The notes beneath the pieces are model-generated. The model worked only from the letters and a program-made list of their open reading frames with translations, had not been told where the DNA came from and ran no database searches. The translations under genes and the position numbers were made by a program. DNA of 26,121 nt from Zygnema cylindricum (taxonomy: Eukaryota > Streptophyta > Zygnematophyceae > Zygnematales > Zygnemataceae). Shown in pieces: positions 1 to 8,973 of this stretch. The stretch lies in the NCBI GenBank assembly GCA_037447655.1, contig JBBHKE010001417.1, positions 1 through 26,121 of the forward strand, read 5' to 3'. How positions within the stretch are numbered: the first letter of the stretch is position 1; every line of letters starts with the position of its first letter.

Positions 1-158
1 CATTGTGATTCTTGAAGATTACCCGGTTCTTCCTGTGGTTGGCGAGATTTATAGTTGTTTACAGAAATGTTTTACCTTGGAGATGGGTGTGATAAAATGA
101 CTATACTGATCACAATTTTTGTTTTGAGAAAAGAAATGGTACTCGCCATTAGTTTTTA

Positions 159-180
159 ATTTCGTAAACGTTTACGAAAT
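159..180. repeat. 22-bp perfect palindrome
   Basis: The arm ATTTCGTAAAC is followed at once by its reverse complement GTTTACGAAAT, with no spacer. It lies in AT-rich non-coding DNA. It could be a dimeric-protein binding site or chance; nothing nearby decides. Confidence 0.6.
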
Positions 181-2430
181 GTGGAGAATTATATTGTGAT
201 TACTTAATTATACGATTTGAGATGTGCTGTGTCTAAATTACAAGTGATTGTTATTTCTATATATTTACAAGTATGTTGCATAGTGAGTAAGCAGTTAAAC
301 AATATGAACCAATATTAAACAATGTTGCGTAAACAATTGGAAATGCCATATGTAGTTACCACATACTATATGCGTATTGTATGGTTTTTTGTAACTGTGA
401 TATGTCTCACTTGGTTTAGACAGTCAGTCTAAACCATAGGTTTACTGTGCGAAAACAACTGGAAACGCTATATATTGTTACTTCGTACTGTACAATTGTA
501 CTATTCGGGAAAATAGAGAATAAGGATGTGTATGGTACACGGTAACGTTATATAGAGGTTCCAATTGTTTTCACAAAATTATTCTTAATGTCTAAACCTA
601 CCTCAAGATTTTAGGTTATTTTTTTATTTATTACTTAGTGTAGCATCAAGTACTTACAAGTACTATTTCTCCTGTGCTTTCTCCAACAGTATTGGATTGT
701 ATGTGGAATCATAGAAGAGAAAGATGAGTGGGATATGTTGACCCTTGAAAGCTGTAGGTTAGCGTACCTGTACTTTTACGTGTAGGTACACAGTAGATCG
801 TTAGAAGAGTAAGAAAAAATATTAGCATCGGGACTATATTAGTGGTATTAATTCTAGTTCAGTTCCGATGGATGTGGCGGTTTCTGGACATTTAAATAAT
901 TCGCGGTAAGAAAATAAGCAATAAAACAAAACAAAAAGGCTTATCAACCCAATTTTATGGCTAAAGGTCAGAAAACAATTGGTTCGATTCGGTGCTACGG
1001 AAGCTAAGTAGCTTACGCGGTAGTGTACTTACTGTTTTTTCTCAGCCATTGCAATTTTTCCCCAGAGCACAATTTTGCCCTTGTTGTGTTAAAACTGTTA
1101 AGGAACAGGAGGAGGAATAAATAAGATATTAGAGTACATAATATTTTGGCACGCTTTCAGACTCTTAAGCGCTCCAACCATAGGATGATATTGATATCAC
1201 ATTTTAGTAGGGAGTTGTGAATTCTTTTTCACAATTTTTCGCATGCCAACGCAATTGCAAGCACCATATGTGGTTGGGTTATACTGATTAATCCAAATCT
1301 TACACAGTACATAGTCATCATAAACAGTGTTTCCAATTGTACTTCCAATTGTGTTCACATATTTGAAATACGGTGGTTTGCTTTCCTCTTAAAAACTAAT
1401 GTAGGAAGTATCAGGATTCTGGATAGCGCGTCTTTATCTCTCCATGACACAAGTTAAAACCATAATGTACCTTAAACACTTTTACAGGACATGGAAACAA
1501 TAAGAGTAGATAGCAGATTTACTCAATCTGTCAACATTACTACAGTCACATTTCATTGGCCACAAAACAAGAGATGCGACCAATTTTTCAGATATCTATA
1601 TTTGAAATGTCGTACGATAACAATACGAAATGCACCACTAAAGTATATATCGAAGGTGAAGAAAGATCATTATTAAGACAAGTGATGAAAAACCACATTT
1701 TATGGAAACAACAGCCACGAAAAAAGCCAAAATACTGACCATATAACCATACCAAAAAAAGTTAATGACTTTGCAAACAAGCAAAAACATATATGTCACT
1801 GACGAGCAAAAAAGAAAAAAAGAATCGCAAAATACTTAAATGGCTCTGTAATCGTCGCAAGATCCTCCCAAGAAAATTGCTCATCAGGAATCCTAATTTG
1901 CAAAACCCCGACATGGCTAAAAACAAATGAAGAATCAAGAATTGACAAGTCGTAAACGTACTCTTGAGACGAGAAAAGTTTTGTGAAGACCAAAAACTTA
2001 AAAAAACCAGTTTATCTGAAACGATAAACAAAGTCCGGTACATTCTACGAACAGAACCATCCATTTTGAATGGACAACACAGAATCGTTGGAGCCAAAAA
2101 CTATGGGTACAACACTAAAACAGGTCTATATACCAGTGTACTTTACTCTGTTGACAAGACCATCATTCTTTTGGCTCGTCACATAACTCGGAGGAAGTGA
2201 ACAATTACACTACTGAGAGGTAACCACCATGTTGTCCTTACTGAAAGGTCCAAAACTGGGGAAAACAGCTAAAAAAATAGTACACTATCTCCAGAAAGAA
2301 TCTAAAAGATATGACTCATTCTTCCTGACTATTCCTGTTTCATCACCTTCGTTCAAATTCTCCAAGTTTTGCATATTCAAAAAAAGCTCCTAACAACCCT
2401 ATATTTGAACACCTATCTGAAAGGAAACTG
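181..2430. other. AT-rich intergenic stretch without a recognisable gene
   Basis: No exon with recognisable protein similarity was found on either strand. The short open frames around 1491-2200 overlap one another on both strands and resemble nothing I know. The stretch holds several copies of the motif CAATTGGAA or its complement (334-342, 456-464 as CAACTGGAA, 559-567, 1331-1339, 1343-1351), which look like debris of an old repeat. Confidence 0.5.
334..567. repeat. Degenerate dispersed repeat around CAATTGGAA motifs
   Basis: Units starting near 325 and 450 share a pattern (GCG-AAACAA-TGGAAA-GC-ATAT-GTTAC) in direct orientation. A unit ending near 575 carries the same pattern inverted, as GTAACGTTATATAGAGG then TTCCAATTGTTTTC. 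Similarity is only partial. This could be a decayed inverted-repeat element; no target duplication was found. Confidence 0.3.
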
Positions 2431-2439
2431 ATTGTATGT

Positions 2440-2695
2440 ACTTCTTTCACATTTCAAAGCATTCATCTCCTCTTCATTCATCTTCCATTCATTTTCCAAA
2501 GTTTTCTTAGATTCATATTTCAAAGCATTCATCTTCTCTTCATACTTCGAAGTATCCGTCTTCTCTTGATATTCCAAAATTCACTTCTCGTCATATTTCA
2601 AAGCATTCGTCTTCTCTTTCATATTTTGAAGTATTCATCTTCTCTTCATATGCCAAAATTTTCTTCTCTTCATATTTTGAAGTATTCTTCTTCGG
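2440..2695 (-). pseudogene. Decayed tandem coding repeat, coiled-coil-like, minus strand
   Basis: The + strand shows about ten alternating units of 27 and 24 bp (CATATTTCAAAGCATTC-type, then CTTCTCTT). Almost all unit lengths are multiples of three. On the minus strand they read as charged helical peptide with recurring KYEEKMNALKYE, KYEEKKILAYEEK and EEEMNALK blocks, as expected of a coiled coil. One TGA and one 28-bp unit (a +1 shift) break the frame. I do not recognise the parent protein. The frame-preserving unit lengths argue that it was once coding; an AT-rich minisatellite with no coding past remains possible. Confidence 0.4.
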
Positions 2696-2699
2696 TTGT

Positions 2700-2850
2700 T
2701 AATCGACAGCGTCCATTACCAAAAGTCTTGTTATTTTGATCACCTTCTCCCTTTGCTACAGTATTATATGAGAGCTCCATTTCATTTCATAAGGAAACGG
2801 TCCAAGGGTAACGTTCCCGTCCACATTCGGTTAGAAATGTACATGTAGTC
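2700..2850 (-). pseudogene. Possible upstream remnant of the same decayed gene
   Basis: Immediately upstream (minus-strand sense) of the coiled-coil repeat, a frame reads TECGRERYPWTVSL, a stop, then a 36-codon open stretch starting MELSYNTVAKGEGDQNN. It is interrupted and of unknown family. It is listed because it abuts the repeat on the same strand and may be the same broken gene. Confidence 0.2.
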
Positions 2851-2886
2851 TTCAAGCTTGAAAACTATTTTAATATCGAAGGTTGT

Positions 2887-2944
2887 GAGAGAGTGAGAGA
2901 GGAAGGGGGGGGAGAGAGAGAGAGGGAGGGGGGGGGGGGGGGGG

Positions 2945-2999
<55 letters not shown>
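2887..2999. repeat. GA microsatellite with poly-G core
   Basis: GA dinucleotides flank an uninterrupted G run of about 19 bases (around 2929-2947), followed by a clean (GA)n tract of roughly 45 bases. Open frames across it (Ser/Pro or Arg/Glu strings) are artefacts. Confidence 0.95.
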
Positions 3000-4160
3000 C
3001 AGTTTCTCGATGTTTTATTGCTCATAGAAGTTGCTTTGCTCGTGCAACAAGTTCTTCCTGCAATTTTATTAACACACCAAACCAAACGATTATTTGTCAC
3101 ATGGTTATTTTCTGAATGTGACCCTCATGAGGTAACCACAAAAGATATATTTATCCTCACGTCAAGGGTAATCGTACAATTTTTATGAGTAACCGTAAGT
3201 ACAATTAATCAAAAAACTGTATGGGGTGTATGATTTACTCTCAAATCAAGGGTAAAAACTTTGATGGTGTACTAAACCTATCGTCTATTAGATTCCAAAT
3301 TAACGAATAAACATGGTAAGACTTGAAAAACGATAAACCTTAAAAGCGTAGGCTACATCACCAAAAAAATAAAATAAAACAATCACATAACCCGAGCTAG
3401 TTGTGACAATATATAGCGAATCTCAAACAAATCAGAATGCTGAAATTAAGAAAAAGGTGAAGGATAAGCTGAATCAATTAAGGCAACAATAGAAGTCTCT
3501 GACTACAAGATCATGTGGAGATAAAAATTAAAGAATTTGCCAAGCTCTTAGGATATTTTATCCAGATATGCATTAGACATGCATTCCTTCTACATCAGCT
3601 ACATGCAAAAGGAACAATAATAAAAATAACGAAAATGACGACGAACATGATATGAATGAAATTAATGTTGATAATGACAATAGCGATAATAATGATAAAA
3701 ATGATACGGATGATAATAATGATAATATAGGTAATAATGATAAAATTATAATAATGATAATGATGATGCAATTCACGTCTTCAATTAAACAAGACAACAA
3801 ACTAATTTAGTCAAGATTGAGAAGGAAAAGTTCAAATTGGAGACAATTCATTTTCAATACCATAGAAGAATAATTATACTCGATTTGAAACGAAAAGAAA
3901 ACCGAAACAAAAAGAGTCGATAGGTATTTACAGAAAGTCAGCAGAAGTTAAAAACGCATTCACAAGCTCTAATTGACGACAAACACAGGTTCTTTCTCTT
4001 CGAAACGGTAGTATTATCACATCAGAAACATGATTTTTTTTGGAAGATTTGGAGAATGTGAACATAATTTCTTATTTCACAATAAATGACTTAGTTATAT
4101 ACCGAAAAAGCGTGTTTTCATCGTACTTGAATAGAAAAAAAGAGCTTTGGAGGAAGGTTT
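3000..4160. other. Intergenic stretch with Asn/Asp-type GATAAT low-complexity
   Basis: AT-rich sequence with no recognised gene. From about 3612 to 3770 it is a degenerate AAT/GAT triplet array. Read forward it gives an Asn/Asp-rich string, which is expected from the triplets alone. I looked here for the exon that should follow the SAP exon at 4166-4269 on the minus strand and did not find one. Confidence 0.5.
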
Positions 4161-4165
4161 ATCAC

Positions 4166-4269
4166 CTTTTTTCCTCTGGCAGATGCCCCCAGTTCTTTCA
4201 ATAAAGTCCGTAATCGATCGACTGTCATTGCTTGCAATTCTCGTTCAGATAAAGTACCACCACTACCTC
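4166..4269 (-). CDS. SAP-domain-like exon, probable part of a DDA1/SAP gene
   Basis: The acceptor TTTTTTGCAG precedes the exon and a GTGATA donor follows. The 104-nt exon takes a phase-1 junction on entry and ends in phase 0. It encodes LSERELQAMTVDRLRTLLKE then LGASARGKK, which fits the first half of a SAP DNA-binding motif (two helices, Leu/Gly pattern, closing GKK). Plant proteins that join a DDA1 motif to a C-terminal SAP continue after GKK with DELIARL; no such exon is visible downstream, and reading through the donor gives VINLPPKL and soon a stop. An alternative acceptor at 4297-4298 would extend the exon upstream by nine codons. SAP motifs bind AT-rich DNA or RNA; that role is inferred from the family. 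Confidence 0.6.
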
Positions 4270-4910
4270 CTGCAAAAAACTCACCTCCAATATACTCTAT
4301 TTAGATAAAAAATAAAATAAACCACAGCATAAAACTTAAAAGGTTTTTTGCTTTTAAGTTGGTTTGCAAACTCAAAAAAAAAATGAATTGTGGGGCAGGG
4401 TATTGGAGTCGTAACAAGATATCGGAAATGGATTGAAATAATCTTAACCTGCAGTTTCCTCATATTTTGTTTGTTTGGACCGTTATTTTGACAAACTTCC
4501 TTTCGTAAAACCAGTTTCAATAATAAAGGAAACAAAGTGAATAGCTCACTAAAAACTAATCAAGGCATCTACTCGACCAGAATTCACCATTTAACCATGA
4601 ATTGTCAAACACTGGATAACCAAACAATGAGAACTAAAAAGACAAGAGGGAAAATAATCATAAAGGTTTCTAGATGTCAAAAGACCAAAATGAGCAACAG
4701 AAGTCAAAAGTAGCCAACAGGTAAGATGCTACCTCAACTGAGCTTGTTGCTTTCCTACAGAGACAAGTACAAAGAATTTGTCTTCTACAAAATACAATCA
4801 TGTCGTAAATTAAGTACAACAAACTTTCTTAGACCTTTCAGGTTAAAAGTAGCTGGGGTTCACTATTACTCCATAAATAGGCGGAACATCAAAAAGTACC
4901 TTTCCCAGGG

Positions 4911-5057
4911 TTATGCCTTTTGGTAGGGGGCATATCCCCATTTCCTCCTTCCGCCGATCTGTTCACCAGTCAGCAAAGAGCATGCCTTAGTTCCATAAAC
5001 ATCCTTAAGCCGTTTTTTCGTCCATCCAGAAAGCAACAACCATCCTAACCTTCTAAG
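4911..5057 (-). CDS. Possible intermediate exon of the DDA1/SAP gene
   Basis: A minus-strand frame is open for about 48 codons behind a plausible acceptor (CTGACCTTAG). It contains LSGWTKKRLKDVYGTK and ends at TAA (4911-4913). It lies between the DDA1 exon and the SAP exon, where plant homologues have a basic linker (a DGR-PAKR type), and LSGWTKKRLK resembles that weakly. A GTGAAC donor inside would shorten it. No homology is secure. Confidence 0.25.
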   Translation of the reverse strand, partial: LRRLGWLLLSGWTKKRLKDVYGTKACSLLTGEQIGGRRKWGYAPYQKA

Positions 5058-5160
5058 GTCAGTATCTACTATACGTTAACAATCTCCATATTTGTGACAT
5101 GTTCATCAAACAAAACAAAGCTTTTATATAACAAATTGGTTATCATAGATCATAACGTAT

Positions 5161-5166
5161 TTTATT
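5161..5166 (-). promoter_or_regulatory. Candidate poly(A) signal AATAAA on minus strand
   Basis: TTTATT on + is AATAAA on minus, 37 bases past the TGA at 5203-5205. If used, it would end a DDA1-only transcript before the SAP exon. The motif is short and the region AT-rich. Confidence 0.3.
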
Positions 5167-5202
5167 AAGAGCTGGATAATAAATGGAAAACATTGAACTT
5201 AG

Positions 5203-5364
5203 TCATAATGGAAGAGAGGAAGCACCGAACCTCTTTCCCTTGAGATCTTCTCCAGTCTTGCCTCCTCTAGCCTCCTTCACCTTAGAAGCTTCCTCCCGAT
5301 TTTTTTTCAAAGAAAGTGCTCCGAATCAAAATATTTGTGGAGTCTGTGCGAATAACCTGATCAT
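5203..5364 (-). CDS. DDA1-motif exon with a frameshift in an A8 run
   Basis: Acceptor AAATTCTCAG. The first two bases complete an Asp codon from the exon at 6146-6191, and the reading continues DQVIRTDSTNILIRSTFFEK. This is the core of the DET1- and DDB1-associated protein 1 family (motif P-Q-I-T-NILIR). DDA1 proteins join the CUL4-DDB1-DET1 ubiquitin ligase. In the given sequence the frame reaches TAA (5282-5284) just after an A8 run (T8 on + at 5300-5307). One base fewer in that run would open about 26 further codons (NREEASKVKEARGGKTGEDL, then KGKRFGASS) to TGA at 5203-5205, and that basic tail resembles plant DDA1/SAP proteins. A minus-strand AATAAA lies at 5161-5166. The shift may be real (pseudogene or truncated isoform) or a homopolymer base-calling error. 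Confidence 0.7.
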
Positions 5365-5520
5365 CTGAGAATTTCAACACAATTCCCTTCAGTTCTAATT
5401 TATTTAACTCAAGAGTAATACAAATGCACGTGTGAGACACCGAAGTTGCCCAAAAAATATTTTATAAACAAAAAAATCAAGTGAAGAGAGCAAGACAGAT
5501 GGAAGGGGGGTGAGGGTGTC

Positions 5521-5735
5521 GGAGAGAGAGAGCGAGAGGGGGAGAGTGAGGAACAAAGGGCGAGAATGAGGAAGAGAGGGAGAGAGAGAGAGAGAGAGGG
5601 GAGAGAGGGGAGAGAGAGGGGAGAGGGGAGAGAGGGGGAGAGAGAGGGGGAGAGAGAGGGGGAGAGAGAGAGGGAGAGGGAGAGGGAGAGGGAGAGGGAG
5701 AGGGAGGGAGGGGGAGGGGGAGGGGGAGGGGGGGG

Positions 5736-5788
<53 letters not shown>

Positions 5789-5799
5789 GGGAGAGAGAA
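5521..5799. repeat. GA/GGA/poly-G microsatellite array
   Basis: Purine-only + strand of about 280 bases with GA, GGGA and GGGGGA sub-arrays and two G runs longer than ten. Arg/Glu/Gly open frames on + and Ser/Leu/Pro frames on minus are by-products. Confidence 0.95.
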
Positions 5800-6145
5800 G
5801 TCCAAATTGAGGAAAAAAACAATAGTTTTTTTAACTGTGTCAACATGAAAAAATCGGTTATGAACGAAAAAATGCACATGACAAGCAAAGGGCTAACTAG
5901 TACAGACAAGCTAGAAGAAAGAAAAAGCTTTTTGCAAAGCTATGAGAAATTAGTTAATCATGTTATCGAGCCGGCCAATGTGAAATCTAAAATATACAAA
6001 ATTAGTTTAGGGCAGGGAGACATAGCAGATCGTAGTTCGTTCCTTAAATAGAGTTGCTAACTATACTTCATGATTAACAATGGTCAGTATACTTTTCAAA
6101 ACTGTCTTACTTTTCAAAGGTGATTTAATTTTCCAACTGGCTTAC

Positions 6146-6191
6146 CTGGTGGCCGCGTGTCATGGTCGCACAAGTAGACAGACAACTCGCC
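6146..6191 (-). CDS. Upstream exon of the DDA1/SAP-type gene
   Basis: The exon is 46 nt long with a pyrimidine-rich acceptor (GGCTTTTTAG) and a strong donor (CAG followed by GTAAGC). It encodes GELSVYLCDHDTRPP and ends in phase 1. The next exon starts in the matching phase and gives DDQVIRTDSTNILIR, so the join reproduces the DDA1 family sequence (SVYL...PP-DQVI...NILIR). I found no convincing exon further upstream for the N-terminal LPSFDP-NFS part. The transposon cluster begins about 800 bases upstream, so the 5' end may lie beyond it or be lost. Confidence 0.75.
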
Positions 6192-6984
6192 CTAAAAAGC
6201 CAGATAGGTTGTAAAACAAAATCAATGAATAACAAAAAAATACACATTAACTTTCAAGCTCGTGATGAGTAGACATTGCAGCAAAAAAAAGGCCTTAAAA
6301 TAAACAGAACAAGCATTCCTACAGGACAACAAGGTTAGATTAGCAAAGGAGAAACCAAGACATTAAGGAAAAGATGCAAACCGGTCCAATCGTTGCTGCT
6401 TTTGTCAAATTTCCTCTGCAGGGAAGATCAGCTAGAAAAGCCATTAAGAAAGTTTGCAGCCGCTTCTCACTTTTCCAACAGCTTTAGATGCGAAGCATAA
6501 AAAAAAGGATTGAAATCCAACTAGAAAGACAAAAAAATCGTTCCTTCCGTCTCAAACACTTAGGAGTCCTTTAAGGAAAAGAATTGTGCGGGAAAAAAAT
6601 ATATATATATATAATTTATTGTCTCTGCAGAAAAACTGGGGAGTATCTGTAAGTCTATTGTTTTTTAACTTTCAATGCCATATGCCGACATGGCCGATCA
6701 CTTTGCCATGTAAATTTGTGAAAAACACATGTCACATAATTAAGGTTGCTCTGTTATTTCTCGTTATAAGGTGCGAAAAATTCGTACGACGTCACACATA
6801 AATAGAGTGACAGAGATTGCTGCGCGCCTGCGCGACATATAAGTTCAGGTGATTTCGTGCGAGATTTATACGAAACGTCTCCAACTTTAGGGCGAACTTT
6901 TTACGGTGACTTGGTTCCGCCCAAAACCACCTGCTTCTTCTAATTGAAGGTGAAGTTAAGTTTTATTCTTTTAGGGTAAATTTA
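6192..6984. other. Non-coding stretch between DDA1-type exon and transposon cluster
   Basis: It should hold the intron and possibly the first exon of the minus-strand gene. A minus-strand ATG frame near 6400-6455 reads MAFLADLP then CRGNLTKAATIG, which recalls the DDA1 N-terminus only loosely and is not claimed. A short AT tract lies at 6599-6612. Confidence 0.35.
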
Positions 6985-7318
6985 GGGAATTGCTAATCGC
7001 AGAGACGATTTTTGCTGCGCGCAGATAGTTGTCAGAAATTGTACATTTGAAGTACAGTTTCGTACAGGCTACGTACCTTCGAGGTAAGATTTGACGGTCA
7101 ATCCGTCGAACAACTTTGACTGGCGAAATACTGTAACGGCGGTTAAAAAGTGTCGCGCTTGCGAACGTCGACCGTCATAAAAAAAAAAGACAATTAACAC
7201 GGCCGGCACAGATTTACTGTAAAAAAACTGCGGCAGCCACATATAAATATAATGGCTGCGCGCAGGTAGTTATCACGTGAACGTGAGCTCCAGAGAACAC
7301 ACCGACATCTGACTTTCG

Positions 7319-7867
7319 GCGATCCGTAAGGTTCGTGCGCTGTCGCGTCGCATGTGTACATTAGACGTTCGATTTAAGTTGGGCGGGATTCGTCAATCGG
7401 ACGGCCAGAAATATTCTTGGATGTCTCTTGCGGTCCAACCATTGCTTGCCACGCCGCTTTTTATCTATCGCGCATCGTTCAAATCACATCCAGGTTGCCC
7501 TTCATCCGACGGTGGAGAACGCTTTTTCGGAAATCGCTCTCGAAGATCGATGACGGCGAAAGCATTCCGAGGACTTTAATCGGACGGTTCATTTGTGTTG
7601 TCATTTCGTCGACTGCCTCTAAGATTCGATTTCCGAAGGCGGCGCACGGGTTCGTAATCTCGTGACGGCAAGTGTGGTCTGTGGAGGCGCGCTGACTTGC
7701 AACTGCAGCCGGCTATTGACGTCGCTTCGGGCAGAGCCGAATGTTAACGGCCGGTTTGTATTTTCTGTACTTGTAAACAACGGATTCTATCATGAATTGG
7801 CAGCGGGTACGGATAAAAAGCGTACCCGCGTATAAATATCGATGAAACTAAAACGATATTTTGCGGC
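7319..7867. other. GC-richer loop of E1, possibly captured sequence
   Basis: This is the only part of E1 outside the inverted arms. Open frames exist on both strands. A minus-strand frame from about 7671 to a TGA at 7484-7486 reads FGNRILEAVDEMTTQMNRPI and onward for about 60 codons. I recognise no family. It could be captured host sequence, remnant transposase or chance. Confidence 0.25.
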
Positions 7868-8110
7868 TAAGTCAAATGTCGGTGTGTGCTCTGGAGCTCA
7901 TGTTCACGTGATAACTACCTGCGCGCAGCCATTATATTTATATGTGGCTGCCGCAGTTTTGTTACAGTAAACCTGCGCCGGCCGTGTTAATTGTTTTTAT
8001 TTTTATGACGGTCAACGTTCGCAAGCGCGACAATTATTTAACCGCCGTTACAATATTCCGCCAGTCAAAGTTGTTCGATGGATTGACCGTCAAATCTTAC
8101 GTCGAAGGTA

Positions 8111-8309
8111 CACCGTGAATCGTTATTAGCCTTATGTACTCTATATCGGCACCCCAAAATTTTGACATTGATACCTTAAATAGAATAAATTACACTATTT
8201 AAGGACGTGGACCATAATCTGCCACGTCTCCTGGCACTAAATTAGAATGAATAACGCTAATTTTTTTTGTACACTAATAATTTCTATACGCTAATAACGA
8301 TTCAAGGTG
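8111..8309. mobile_element. TA-target MITE copy 1 (199 bp) nested in E1
   Basis: Terminal inverted repeats CACCGTGAATCGTTATTAGC and (inverted) CACCTTGAATCGTTATTAGC differ at one base. TA is duplicated on both sides (8109-8110, 8310-8311). The opposite arm of E1 shows the same sequence uninterrupted at that TA. TA duplication and short MITE size fit the Tc1/mariner (Stowaway-like) type. No coding capacity. Confidence 0.92.
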
Positions 8310-8358
8310 TACTTAGCTTGTACGAAACTGTACTTCAAATGTACAATTTCTGACAACT

Positions 8359-8846
8359 CACCGCGAATCGCTATTAGCGTACATGACGCTAATTGGGGTA
8401 CCCCTTTTTTTGGGGCAAATTCTCAAATAGAATAAAGTACGCTAAATGTTTTTGCTCGTTATTTGAGGTACCCCGCTCAATGCGGTTCATAACTGTAATT
8501 TAGTGTACTTTTAAATAGTATTGTGTACGGACTGCCAGATCTGTACTATTCCGTACCTTTTAAATTTGAAAGTACAGAAAATACAATAATATATAATTGC
8601 GTAAATATTTTCCGGCATACGCAGATGTCAAAAAAACGCGACGGCGCACGATTTGAACAATGTCGTACATCTACATGTTTTAGCGTGGACATATTATGTG
8701 CCGAAATTTTTTACGAAGCAGTTTACAAATTAGAGTACATGATAAATTAGTATCATGGTGTACCCGAAAAAACACAATTTACCGTAAAGTACGCTAATTG
8801 TTTCATTACGCTATATTTTTTATTACGCTAATAGCGATTCACGGTG
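8359..8846. mobile_element. TA-target MITE copy 2 (488 bp) nested in E1
   Basis: Ends CACCGCGAATCGCTATTAGC and (inverted) CACCGTGAATCGCTATTAGC belong to the same family as copy 1. The right flank starts TA (8847-8848); the left flank retains only T (8358), so one A of the duplication is lost. Other E1/E2 arms read GACAACTA-CTGCGCGC uninterrupted here. The interior shares AAATAGAATAAA with copy 1 but is longer; the open frame at 8523-8750 has no recognisable product. Confidence 0.88.
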
Positions 8847-8889
8847 TACCTGCGCGCAGCAAAAATCGTCCCTGCGATTAGCAATTCCC

Positions 8890-8973
8890 TTGATTATTTA
8901 TAGTTTTGAAATTTGAAAGTTAAAAAAATGTATGAATTTTACGACGAATTTTATAAAGTTTGAAATTATTTTA
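8890..8973. other. AT-rich spacer between E1 and E2
   Basis: 84 bases lying between two complete inverted-repeat elements. No feature was seen. If E1 and E2 moved together (see the shared TAAATTTA flanks) this is part of the composite. Confidence 0.5.

Larger units (their letters stand above)
6985..8889. mobile_element. Foldback-like element E1, long terminal inverted repeats
   Basis: The ends read GGGAATTGCTAATCGCAG and its complement. The left arm (6985-7318) and the right arm (about 7868-8889, minus inserts) are inverted copies over about 330 bp, including GCTGCGCGCAG blocks, GACGGTCAATC and GCCGGC segments. The right arm carries two nested TA-target MITEs (8111-8309 and 8359-8846). The loop (7319-7867) is richer in G+C and encodes no transposase I recognise. 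The left flank is TAAATTTA (6977-6984); the right flank TTGATTAT does not match it. Non-autonomous; superfamily undetermined. Confidence 0.85.

Noticed and set aside
2-100. 33-codon open stretch from the window edge (ILEDYPVLPVVGEIYS)
   Set aside because: Too short and without splice or family evidence to call it the end of a gene, though a cut exon cannot be excluded.
970-1000. GGTTCGATTCGG resembling a tRNA T-arm
   Set aside because: No pairing T-stem, acceptor stem or A-box at the proper distance.
3573-3800. Asn/Asp-rich or Ile/Leu/Ser-rich frames
   Set aside because: Low-complexity AAT/GAT triplet array; no coding signature besides lack of stops.
4281-4535. 84-codon minus-strand frame overlapping the SAP exon
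   Set aside because: It is in a different frame from the SAP-like reading and resembles intron sequence.
5566-6051. 161-residue Arg/Glu/Gly open frame and its minus-strand Ser/Leu/Pro counterparts
   Set aside because: Created by the GA microsatellite; the part beyond the array has no family resemblance or splice structure.
6969-6987. TTTAGGG-like repeats at element ends (plant telomere motif)
   Set aside because: Only one or two units, produced by the flank joining the GGG terminus; not a telomere-like array.
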